DNA from: JAWXCM01 sp034408745
Lineage (GTDB): Bacteria > Acidobacteriota > Terriglobia > Bryobacterales > Bryobacteraceae
Reading direction: 5' to 3'
Assembly (NCBI GenBank): GCA_034408745.1
Contig: JAWXCM010000251.1
Coordinates: 1-61,149 of the forward strand
DNA: 61,149 bases
Part shown: positions 1-7,547 of the stretch, one piece after another
How the letters are laid out: the number at the start of each line of letters is the position of its first letter
How positions within the stretch are numbered: position 1 is the stretch's first letter
The notes under the pieces: model-generated
The model's input: only the letters and a program-made list of their open reading frames with translations
The model's database searches: none
What the model was told of the DNA's origin: nothing
Program-made: the position numbers and the translations under genes

Positions 1-30
1 AGCTAATGAAGAGCAGGAGGGTTGCGGGTC

Positions 31-486
31 TCATTTGGTCGACGCGACCTCAGTTGGGGTGGCCTTCAGGTCCAGAGTTTTGCCGCTAAGCACGTAGATC
101 CTGCGAGTGAACTTGCGGTCGCCGTCGCGGACTTCGAGATTGTAGACGCCGGGTTCGAGCCACATGGTTTTGAGCTTTCGGACCTCTCCGGCGTAGGCGT
201 TGTCAACATAGACCATGGCGTCTTTGGGCGCGCCGATCAGCTTCACTTCGCCCATTCCGGGCCCCTGCGCAAAGCTGCCGAAGTAGCCGGGATGCGCGAA
301 CGAACCGTAATACCAGAACGGGTCGTAGAAGCCGTAGCCGTACGGGCTGCCCCAGTAGCCGGGACCTCCCCGCATATAGCCGAAGTTTCCGCTGACACCC
401 CCGACGCGTACGCGGGGAAAGGCCTCGGCTGCCGAAACGGCGGCCAGCGCGAGGGTCGTAACTGCCAATAATCGCCGCATGCCCAT
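31..486 (-). CDS. PEGA-domain secreted protein
   Basis: This is a 151-residue exported protein of unknown substrate. Residues 1-22 form a typical signal peptide (short basic start, then an Ala/Leu-rich core ending near AEA). Residues about 30-70 are rich in Gly, Tyr and Phe. Residues about 78-140 look like a PEGA domain: a beta segment with VYVDNAYAGEV, a turn with LEPGVYNLEV, and a final strand. PEGA domains are small beta folds found on surface proteins. An alternative start lies two codons inside (480). The gene is divergent from the hydrolase at 536. The domain call is by pattern, so the function stays open. Confidence 0.7.
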   Translation of the reverse strand: MGMRRLLAVTTLALAAVSAAEAFPRVRVGGVSGNFGYMRGGPGYWGSPYGYGFYDPFWYYGSFAHPGYFGSFAQGPGMGEVKLIGAPKDAMVYVDNAYAGEVRKLKTMWLEPGVYNLEVRDGDRKFTRRIYVLSGKTLDLKATPTEVASTK

Positions 487-535
487 AGCTTCCCGCTTCT
501 CGGACGTGTATGCTTTGAGGCGGGTTTCCTACTTA

Positions 536-1501
536 ATGAAACGACGTACATTTTTAGCGGGTAGTGCGGCTGCTGTACTGGCGGCGCAGGAAATGCGCGG
601 CAAGACGTTAATGCATGAGCATGTGCTGGTGGATTTCGCCGGCGCGGAGGTGGCTTCGCCCTCACGTTATGACGTCGCCGACGTTGTTCGAGCGGCGCTG
701 CCAAAGCTTCGGGAGGTTCGGGCGCAGGGCTTCGACACGTTTGTGGAATGCACACCCGCTTACCTGGGACGCGATCCCCGGCTGCTGCAGCGCCTGGCGA
801 AGAAAAGCGGTCTTCGATTTTTGACGAATACCGGGTGGTATGGCGCCAATAATGACAAGCATTTGCCGAAAATAGCGTGGAAATTGAGCGCGGAAGAGAT
901 TGCGGCATTGTGGATTCGCGAGGCTCGGGAGGGAATTGAGGGCTCGGGGGTGCGGCCGGCGTTTCAGAAGCTCGGGGTAGATGCGGGGCCGCTGTCGGAG
1001 ATCGACCGCAAGCTGATTGTGGCTGGGTGCGTTTGTTTCCAGGCGACGGGGCTTCGGATGCACGTACATACGGGCAAGGGCGCGGCGGCGGACATTTTGG
1101 AGGAACTGGCTCGGCGTGGCGTCCCGGCGTCGGCGTATGTGTGGGTTCATGCGCAGAACGAGACGGATGGCGGGGTGCATGCCGCCGCGGCGAAGGCGGG
1201 GGCGTTTGTCGAACTGGACGGGGTGAATGCGCGGTCGATGGATGCGCATGCCCGGGCGGTGACGGAGTTGGTTGGGCAGGGGTATTTGGGGCACGTGCTG
1301 ATCTCGCAGGACTCGGGTTGGTATCGCGTTGGCGAACCGGGCGGCGGGCAGTTCAACGGGTTCACTTTTTTGTGGGACTCATTTGTACCGGAATTGCGGA
1401 AGCGTGGGCTGACGGAGGCGCAGGTTCGGGCGCTGCTGGTGGAGAACCCGGCGAGGGTTCTCGCACCCGGGCTGAAAAACGCAATAGAATCGAGGGCGTA
1501 G
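536..1501 (+). CDS. Phosphotriesterase-family metal-dependent hydrolase with RR leader
   Basis: This is a 321-residue amidohydrolase-superfamily protein of the phosphotriesterase type. The metal-ligand set of that family is visible: HEH at residues 27-29, a Lys that would be carboxylated at 145 (QKLGVD), His178 in MHVHTG, His205 in WVHAQ and Asp259 in SQDSGW. The chosen start gives the leader MKRRTFLAGSAAAVLAA, a Tat-like or Sec-like signal; the longer frame from 479 lacks a sensible leader. The mature domain begins almost directly at HEH, so the enzyme is probably exported. The substrate cannot be told: the family includes lactonases, phosphotriesterases and esterases. The next gene starts 18 bp downstream with a similar leader, which suggests co-transcription. 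Confidence 0.8.
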   Translation: MKRRTFLAGSAAAVLAAQEMRGKTLMHEHVLVDFAGAEVASPSRYDVADVVRAALPKLREVRAQGFDTFVECTPAYLGRDPRLLQRLAKKSGLRFLTNTGWYGANNDKHLPKIAWKLSAEEIAALWIREAREGIEGSGVRPAFQKLGVDAGPLSEIDRKLIVAGCVCFQATGLRMHVHTGKGAAADILEELARRGVPASAYVWVHAQNETDGGVHAAAAKAGAFVELDGVNARSMDAHARAVTELVGQGYLGHVLISQDSGWYRVGEPGGGQFNGFTFLWDSFVPELRKRGLTEAQVRALLVENPARVLAPGLKNAIESRA

Positions 1502-1519
1502 ATTGAGGAGGTTCACGCT

Positions 1520-2809
1520 ATGCAGCGGAGAACGTTCGTGGGTGCGGCTTCGGCAGCGGCTGCCGCCGGGGCGCCCGTGGAGCCGAAGAAACAGCCGATC
1601 CGGGTGAATCACTGGGGGCCGGATTTTTACGGCGAACCGGAACAGCAACAGCTTGTGGAAGTGCTGGAGAGCAGGAACCCATTCCGCTGGTACGCGGGCG
1701 CGGGGTCGAAGGTGCTGGCCTTTGAGAAGGAATTCGCGGCGCGGATGGGGACCAGGTACGCGCTGGGCGTGACGTCGGGCACGGCGGCTCTGCAGGTGGC
1801 CATGGCGGCGCTCGAGATCGGCCCCGGGGATGAGGTGATCCTGCCGGCGTGGACGTGGCACTCCTGCTTCAACGCGGTGGTGCTTGCCGGGGCGCTGCCG
1901 GTGATTGCGGAGATCGACGAGACGTTCAATATCGATCCCAACGACATCGAGCGGCATATCACTCCAGGGACGAAGGCGATTCTCGCGGTGCATCTTCAGG
2001 GGAATCCGTGCCGGATCGACAAGGTACTGGAGATCGCACGTAAGCACAAGCTGCGCGTGATTGAGGACTGCGCGCAGAGTGTCGGCGCGAGCTTTCAGGG
2101 CAGGGCGCTGGGGTCGCTCGGCGATATCGGGATCTACAGCCTGCAGCAGAACAAGACGATCACGGCGGGCGAGGGCGGCGCGGTGGTGACCAGCGATCCG
2201 GTGCTGTTTGAGCGGGCCTCGCGGTTCCACGATCTGGGCGAGATGCGGGGGCCGCATGTGGAGGTGGTTGGCGGTGCGAAGCAGCTGGACTGGTTTATCG
2301 GCGCGAATTACCGGATGAATGAGTTCACCGGGGGAGTGCTGCTGGCGCAGGTTCGAAAGCTGGACCGGATTGTGGCGGGGGTGCGGGCCGGGGCTCGGCG
2401 GGTGTATGAGGGGATCGCCGATTTGCCTGGGCTGGAACTGCGGATGCGGCCGGATCCGGCGGGCGAACTGGGCACTGGGGTGTTTGTCGGGTTTCGGGAC
2501 AAGGCTCGGCGGGACCGGTTTGTGGCGGGGTTGCGGGCGGAGGGGATTCCGGCTGGCGGACCGGGCGGATCAGTGGTGCTGCCGCTGTTGCCGCATGTGC
2601 AAAAGAAGTCGACGGTGCATCCGGCGTGGCCGAGTTTTACGTCGGAACGTGGGAAGGCGATCCACTATGGGCCGGAGAGCTGCCGCCGGACGGTGTCGAT
2701 TCTGGACCGGTTTGGAGGTCCGACAATGGGTCCACGGCTGACGCGGGACGATACGGATCGAATCGTGGCGGCGGTTCGGCACGTTTATGGGCTGGTCCAG
2801 GCGGGCTGA
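1520..2809 (+). CDS. DegT/DnrJ/EryC1/StrS-family aminotransferase with RR leader
   Basis: This is a 429-residue PLP-dependent enzyme of the sugar aminotransferase fold. Family landmarks are the cofactor-binding TSGTAALQVA, the aspartate stretch IEDCAQSVGA, and the Schiff-base lysine K212 in QQNKTITAGEGG. Length fits the family (about 370-430). Unusually, the protein starts MQRRTFVGAASAAAAAGAP, a Tat-like leader, although characterised family members are cytoplasmic. The leader resembles that of the hydrolase just upstream, so the two may act together outside the cytoplasm. A GAGGAGG-like ribosome site lies just before the ATG. The fold is sure; the substrate and the export are inference. Confidence 0.88.
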   Translation: MQRRTFVGAASAAAAAGAPVEPKKQPIRVNHWGPDFYGEPEQQQLVEVLESRNPFRWYAGAGSKVLAFEKEFAARMGTRYALGVTSGTAALQVAMAALEIGPGDEVILPAWTWHSCFNAVVLAGALPVIAEIDETFNIDPNDIERHITPGTKAILAVHLQGNPCRIDKVLEIARKHKLRVIEDCAQSVGASFQGRALGSLGDIGIYSLQQNKTITAGEGGAVVTSDPVLFERASRFHDLGEMRGPHVEVVGGAKQLDWFIGANYRMNEFTGGVLLAQVRKLDRIVAGVRAGARRVYEGIADLPGLELRMRPDPAGELGTGVFVGFRDKARRDRFVAGLRAEGIPAGGPGGSVVLPLLPHVQKKSTVHPAWPSFTSERGKAIHYGPESCRRTVSILDRFGGPTMGPRLTRDDTDRIVAAVRHVYGLVQAG

Positions 2810-2836
2810 CCCGTCCCCTTTCGATCGTTACCGATT

Positions 2837-3358
2837 TCAATAGCGGGGAACGTCGGGATCGATTTCGGTACTCCACTGGTCGATGCCGCCGGACATGCTG
2901 GTGCATTCCGCGATGCCCTGGCCTCGCAGCCAGTTGACTACGTTGAGACTGCGCATCCCGTGGTGGCAGAAAACCACGAGGGTTGCATCGTCGGCTTTGG
3001 TCTCGAGGTCCTGGAGTGCAGCCGGGACCGTATTCATGGGAATGAGCTGAGCGCCTTCAATATGGCAGAGGGCGTGCTCTTCCGGCTGGCGGACGTCGAT
3101 GAGGTAAACCGGCTCTCCGGAGTCCAGCAGGCGCCGGACTTCGGCGGGCGCGATCTCAACAGGCAGTGAGTCGTAGGACACGAACGGATTGTATCCGAAC
3201 CGGAGCCTTATTGCGCGACGCGCTTTTTGTGAGTGTGCCTTTCGTAGACAAACCACCGGTTCCACCCGGCGAGGGCCCGCGGTTGCGGCCTCGAGGCCGA
3301 CGGACATGAAAAGAAAACTGGCGAACAGGATTGCGAGTAATCGTAAGCCAGGCGTCAT
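2837..3358 (-). CDS. Exported rhodanese-domain protein
   Basis: This is a 173-residue protein with an N-terminal signal peptide (residues 1 to about 27) and one rhodanese domain at about 64-173. The domain shows the entry motif YLIDVRQPEEHALCHIEGA and the active-site loop CHHGMRS with the catalytic Cys131. Single-domain rhodaneses carry sulfane sulfur on this cysteine or act as persulfide reductases or sensors. The leader puts it in the periplasm or at the membrane. An AGGAGG sequence sits just before the ATG. It is convergent with the aminotransferase gene (28-bp gap) and divergent from the gene at 3531. Confidence 0.9.
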   Translation of the reverse strand: MTPGLRLLAILFASFLFMSVGLEAATAGPRRVEPVVCLRKAHSQKARRAIRLRFGYNPFVSYDSLPVEIAPAEVRRLLDSGEPVYLIDVRQPEEHALCHIEGAQLIPMNTVPAALQDLETKADDATLVVFCHHGMRSLNVVNWLRGQGIAECTSMSGGIDQWSTEIDPDVPRY

Positions 3359-3530
3359 TTCCTCCTGTGCATCTGGACGAGCCGTATTGCCGGACCGTCA
3401 CAATCAGACAGTGGCACTTTTGTGCCTGCGAACGATATTTACTTTTGAATGAGTGGTTTAGGGCAGAGTTAACAGCCGTTGACGTTTCCTAATTGCAACA
3501 CTCTGTGTGATACTGATTTTAGAAGACGCA

Positions 3531-4886
3531 ATGACGCAGTTGAGCGAGGCGATTGCCCGTTACCACCGGATACTGGAAGGCGAGGTTTTCCAGGACCTCT
3601 CGTGGGTAGAGGCGTTCGAGACAACGATCCGTGAGAAGCACCTTACAACAGGTGCGCACCGGGTCTCGCCGGTACTTCGTCCTCACTTTATCACGCAGCG
3701 ACAGTACACGAACCTGGTGAAAGCCACCGAGTCCCTTCATTGTGCCATGGACCGGATGGAGCGCCTGGTTTTGTCGACTCCTTCGCTGATGTCGCGGATG
3801 TCGATGCTTCCGGCGGAAAAAATGCTGGCGTCGGTGGATCCGGGATATTCGTATCTTTCCGTGACGTCGCTGCTGGATACGCATTTAAATAATGGAACAC
3901 TGCACGTAGTTGGCGCTCCGGACGATGCGCCCGCGGAAGTAATCGCGGGCGAGGTTCTGAACGACTTATTCTTCGATGTTCCGCCGATGCGGGAATTTCG
4001 AAAGAAGACGCCGGTGAGCAAGATCGGCGGGTCGGGCCAGCTGATGGGTTCGCTGCTGCAGGCGTGGAAGGAGTTCGGCGGGAAGGCGAAGCCGAATATC
4101 GGAATTCTCGAGTTTAAGCACGCGGCTCAGAGCGGGCAAAGTGGAGAGACAACGCTGCTGGCGGCGCTGTTTCGGAATGCTGGCTACCAGGTGGAAATGG
4201 TGTCGCCGGAGCAGCTGGAGTACCGCAACGGCATTCTTCGCAAGGGATATTTCGAAATTCACATTCTGTACAGGCGGCTCCGCGTGTCGGAATTCCTCGT
4301 GAAATTCGATTTGAATCACCCGCTGGTGCGGGCGTATCGGGACCGTGCCGTTTGCGTGGTGAACAGCTTCCGGTCTGAGTTGTCACGCAAGCAGGCCATC
4401 TTTGACCTTCTGACGGATGACACTGTTACAAGCAACTTCCCCGCAGGCGAGAAGAAGGCGATACGCGAGTTTGTGCCGTGGACGCGTGTGGTGAGCGCCA
4501 CGAACACGAACTACCACGACATGCCGGTCGACCTTCCGGCGTTCATCCAGGGCAATCGCGACCGGCTGGTGCTGAAGCCGAACGACTCGGGCGGGGAGCG
4601 GCAGACCTTTGTTGGCCGCGAACTGGACGAATCGGGCTGGGAGCGGGCGATGAAGACCGCCATGCGCGAAAGCTATGTGGTTCAGGAAGCGAGCACACCG
4701 CTGACGGCCGAGTTCCCGCTGTACAGGTGGGGTTCGGTCGAGATGAAAGACATGTCGGTGGATGTTCACCCGCACGCTTTCCTCGGCAAAGTGAACGGCT
4801 GCTCGACGTTTGTGGCTCCGGCTGTCAAGAACGGCTTTTCCACCATCTCCGGCCTTGCGCCGACCTACATTTTAGAAAGCCGCTAA
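3531..4886 (+). CDS. ATP-grasp-like protein of unknown function
   Basis: This is a 451-residue soluble protein. The C-terminal third resembles the nucleotide-binding part of ATP-grasp enzymes of the circularly permuted type: RLVLKPNDSGG (about residue 344), then W-rich spacing, then YVVQEAST. The N-terminal half is helical and unassigned. ATP-grasp enzymes join a carboxylate to an amine or thiol, so a ligase role is plausible but not shown. The start at 3531 follows AGAAG by a few bases; an in-frame start at 3507 is also possible. The gene ends 4 bp inside the convergent Wzt-like gene. The fold call is moderate and no partner is known. Confidence 0.6.
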   Translation: MTQLSEAIARYHRILEGEVFQDLSWVEAFETTIREKHLTTGAHRVSPVLRPHFITQRQYTNLVKATESLHCAMDRMERLVLSTPSLMSRMSMLPAEKMLASVDPGYSYLSVTSLLDTHLNNGTLHVVGAPDDAPAEVIAGEVLNDLFFDVPPMREFRKKTPVSKIGGSGQLMGSLLQAWKEFGGKAKPNIGILEFKHAAQSGQSGETTLLAALFRNAGYQVEMVSPEQLEYRNGILRKGYFEIHILYRRLRVSEFLVKFDLNHPLVRAYRDRAVCVVNSFRSELSRKQAIFDLLTDDTVTSNFPAGEKKAIREFVPWTRVVSATNTNYHDMPVDLPAFIQGNRDRLVLKPNDSGGERQTFVGRELDESGWERAMKTAMRESYVVQEASTPLTAEFPLYRWGSVEMKDMSVDVHPHAFLGKVNGCSTFVAPAVKNGFSTISGLAPTYILESR

Positions 4887-5533
4887 CTCAACTCCACCTT
4901 TGCGTGCAGATTCGCCACGCCCGCGGTGTATCGCGTGTCGGAGACGGTGAAGGATACTGCATCCTCCAGCCAGTCGTGCCAGACGCCATCGGGGTCGTGC
5001 GAGGCGGCGGTGAGGGTGTAGTAACCGGGGCAGAGATCGCACTGGACGCGGAAGCTGATGGTGCGCTCATCGCCCGGGCTGCAGGGGCCGACTTTCACCT
5101 GTTCCAGCTCCGTGTTGGTGCCGTACACCTCCATTCCGATGCGGGTTCGAATCATGATGCCGACGACTGGGTCGGGGACGGCGGCCTGGAATCGGACGGT
5201 GATGCGGATGGTGGCGGGGGAGCCGCTGGCGAATGACCGGACGGGCTGACCGTTGGCGTCGAGGGTGTCGATGCTCAGGACCTCGGCGCGGCCGTCGCCA
5301 CGGCGCATGGTGGGGTTCAGCTTTGGCAGGATCACCTGCGCGTGGCCTCGCTCGACGATCTGGCCGTTTTCGATGAGCCAGACCTCATCGGCGAGCTGGT
5401 GCAGGTGCGGACTGCCCGCGGGCGCGATGAGGGCGGTGGCTCCGGCGGCCTGCAACACGGGGATGAAGGCTGCGATATCGGCAGCGGAGCCTGTAAGGCC
5501 AATGATGGCTCCGGCGGGAACGTCGATGGGCAT
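4883..5533 (-). CDS. Wzt C-terminal-domain protein with a collapsed ABC ATPase remnant
   Basis: This is a 216-residue protein. Residues about 85-215 look like the C-terminal carbohydrate-binding domain of Wzt-type O-antigen ABC exporters: GMEVYGTNTELEQV, then SFRVQCDLCPGYYTLTAA, then HDPDGVWHDW. Residues 1-75 keep only the two ends of an ABC ATPase: PAGAIIGLTGSAAD stands where the Walker A loop should be but lacks the GKS/T. DEVWLIENGQIVERG matches the segment after the H-loop. The signature and Walker B regions are missing, so it cannot be an active ATPase. It may be a stand-alone glycan-binding protein or an evolutionary relic. No permease gene lies nearby. Confidence 0.65.
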   Translation of the reverse strand: MPIDVPAGAIIGLTGSAADIAAFIPVLQAAGATALIAPAGSPHLHQLADEVWLIENGQIVERGHAQVILPKLNPTMRRGDGRAEVLSIDTLDANGQPVRSFASGSPATIRITVRFQAAVPDPVVGIMIRTRIGMEVYGTNTELEQVKVGPCSPGDERTISFRVQCDLCPGYYTLTAASHDPDGVWHDWLEDAVSFTVSDTRYTAGVANLHAKVELS

Positions 5534-5636
5534 GTCTCTAGTCAGGATAGCGGGCGCGCCTCATGGTTGAAGTGGATGATGAAGCCATGTTTCCGTGGGT
5601 CGATAATTCGCATTAGCTTTTTTGCGCCTCAAGTAT

Positions 5637-5933
5637 TCAGGCCGCGGGACGCGGCTCGAAGCGCTCGACGTTGATCTTCTTCGCGCTTTTGCGCGTCTCT
5701 GCGATGTCGTAGGAATTCTGCATCCGCATCAGGGTGTCCATATCGACGCCGAACGCTTTCTCGAAGCGCAGGGCCATTTCGCCGGAAAGGTCCGCCTTCG
5801 CGTTCAGCAGACTGGAGAGCGTAGGGCGAGAGACGTGCAGGATCTTCGCCGCCTCCGTCACGGTGAGATTGTGAGCCTGGATAATTTCCGTCCGCAAAAA
5901 GCGGCCGGGATGAACGGGATTGAGCATCCGCAT
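5637..5933 (-). CDS. higA: HigA-type antitoxin (XRE helix-turn-helix)
   Basis: This is a 98-residue DNA-binding protein. It opens MRMLNPVHPGRFLRTEII, the usual HigA/VapI start, and the helix-turn-helix follows (LTVTEAAKILHVSRPTLSSLL). HigA proteins bind and silence HigB mRNA interferases and repress their own promoter. The start at 5933 has GAGGAG seven bases upstream; longer in-frame starts at 5960 or 5978 would read through the tail of the broken toxin gene. The toxin reading frame would stop at 5944, 10 bases before this start, the classical higBA layout. The antitoxin looks intact while its toxin is not. Confidence 0.85.
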   Translation of the reverse strand: MRMLNPVHPGRFLRTEIIQAHNLTVTEAAKILHVSRPTLSSLLNAKADLSGEMALRFEKAFGVDMDTLMRMQNSYDIAETRKSAKKINVERFEPRPAA

Positions 5934-5943
5934 GGCTTTCTCC

Positions 5944-6201
5944 TCAGTGATAGTCTTCATAAATAAATCAACATCCACGATTTCGTCTTCCTCGATCCCG
6001 AACGTCAGACGCCAGTTGCGGGTGACGTTCAGGCTCCAAACCCCCTTGCGGTCGCCGGTGAGCTGGTGGGCCTTCCACAGGAAAGACTCTCAGCTTTTCC
6101 GGGTCCTGCATGTTTTGCAGAAAGGTCAGCATCGCGCGGAGCTTGTCCACGGCGTCTGGAGGCAGGACTTTCGAGTCCAGTCCGCCGTATCAGTTGTACA
6201 T
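5944..6201 (-). pseudogene. higB: Decayed HigB-type toxin
   Basis: Read on the minus strand, three frames together rebuild a HigB/RelE-like toxin. The first piece is LPPDAVDKLRAMLTFLQNM, then DPEKLRVFP (about 6160-6085). After a frameshift near 6083 come WKAHQLTGDRKGVWSLNV and TRNWRLTFGIEEDEIVDVD. A second shift near 5962 is needed to reach the family's ending EDYH and stop at 5944. A TGA also lies in frame at about 6190, near the expected start. With a stop and two frameshifts, no functional toxin can be made unless these are sequencing errors. The intact antitoxin follows directly. Confidence 0.7.
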
Positions 6202-6251
6202 CGACAACCGGCAGCTAACCAGCAAGCGTTCCTCGCGGTTAGAATAGCGGG

Positions 6252-7547
6252 TTGCTGCTTGCTGTTGCTGCTATCGCCAGTCTGCTGACAGGGCCGCCGC
6301 GTGCGGTGACCTTGCCTGCCGGCACGATTGTGGTGACGGGCGAGACTCGGATACCGGCGGGGTTTACGCTGCAGGGGCACGTTCGCGGAACGGTGCTGCG
6401 GGCTTCGTCGAAGTTTCAGGGGCGCGCGGTGCTGGTGGCCGAGTCGGGGGTTACGATCTCCGGGCTGACCATCGACGGCAACCGCGCGTTGCTGGAGAAG
6501 CCGGTCGATATCGCTCCTTACGACCGGACGTTCGTCGGTTTCTACGACAAAAACGGAATTATTGCCGAGGGCGTGGACGGGCTGCGCGTGCGCAACGTCA
6601 AGATGCGGAATATCTCGAATTTCGCGGTGATTGTTGCGAGTTCCCGGAATATTTCGATTGAGGGCGTGGAGGTGGCCGACAGCGGGTCGCGGAAGAAGAA
6701 CGGGCGCAACAACACGTCGGGCGGGGTGCTGATTGAAGAGGGCTCGCGAGACTTCGCGGTGCGGAACTGCAAGTTTCGGAATATTCGGGGCAACGGAGTG
6801 TGGACGCACTCGCGGTACACGTCGCCGAGGAACGGCCCGGGAGTTTTCGCCGATAACGATTTCGAGCTGATCGGTCGTGACGCGCTGCAGGCGGGCCACG
6901 CGAAGGACCTTCTGATCCGCGCCAATACGGGCCGGCGGATTGGGTGGCCGGTGGAGATTGTCGATGTGGAGGGCGGGGGGACGCCCGTGGCGATCGACAC
7001 GGCGGGGGATGTCAGCGCGACCTACACTGGGAATCACTTCGAGGAAATCAACGGCAAGTGTATTGATCTGGACGGGTTCCACGAGGGGCGCGTGTCGGAG
7101 AACGTGTGCATCAATACCGGCAAGGCCGAGGACTACCCGTTCGGGCACTATGCGATTGTGTTTAACAACACGAATCCGGACATGCAGTCGACCGGAATCA
7201 ACATCGAAAAGAACGTGATCGACGGGACGAAGTTCGGCGGCATATTCGTGATCGGCGAGAGAAACGTTGTGATGGGCAACAAGATGCGACGGCTCAACCT
7301 GGCCGGGTGCAATGAGACGCACGCGAAGTTCGGGTGCGTGTACGACGCGAAGCAGCCGGATCTGCTGCGCGCAGGGATCTACCTGGGGGCGGGGGCGGAA
7401 CGGCCTGCTCCGTCGAGGAAGAACGTCATCATGGACAATGTGATCGAGGGCCATGGCATGGCGGATTACTGTATTGTCGCGGCGCCGGGCATCGACTTGA
7501 AAGACCAGCAGATCCTGAGAAATACGTGCCGCAATCCCCAGCCATAG
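6252..7547 (+). CDS. Exported right-handed parallel beta-helix protein
   Basis: This is a 431-residue protein with a short hydrophobic leader (LLAVAAIASLL). The body is made of repeated beta-helix rungs: NVKMRNISNFAVIVASSRN, NISIEGVEV, NCKFRNIRGNGVW, NHFEEINGKCIDLDG and NVIDGTKFGGIFVIGERN. Such NosD/pectate-lyase-like folds bind or cleave polysaccharides. No family-specific catalytic residues can be named. The start is a TTG at 6252 after a weak ribosome site. Its 3' end overlaps the methyltransferase gene by 22 bp, which suggests coupled translation. It is divergent from the dead higB gene. Confidence 0.8.
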   Translation: MLLAVAAIASLLTGPPRAVTLPAGTIVVTGETRIPAGFTLQGHVRGTVLRASSKFQGRAVLVAESGVTISGLTIDGNRALLEKPVDIAPYDRTFVGFYDKNGIIAEGVDGLRVRNVKMRNISNFAVIVASSRNISIEGVEVADSGSRKKNGRNNTSGGVLIEEGSRDFAVRNCKFRNIRGNGVWTHSRYTSPRNGPGVFADNDFELIGRDALQAGHAKDLLIRANTGRRIGWPVEIVDVEGGGTPVAIDTAGDVSATYTGNHFEEINGKCIDLDGFHEGRVSENVCINTGKAEDYPFGHYAIVFNNTNPDMQSTGINIEKNVIDGTKFGGIFVIGERNVVMGNKMRRLNLAGCNETHAKFGCVYDAKQPDLLRAGIYLGAGAERPAPSRKNVIMDNVIEGHGMADYCIVAAPGIDLKDQQILRNTCRNPQP

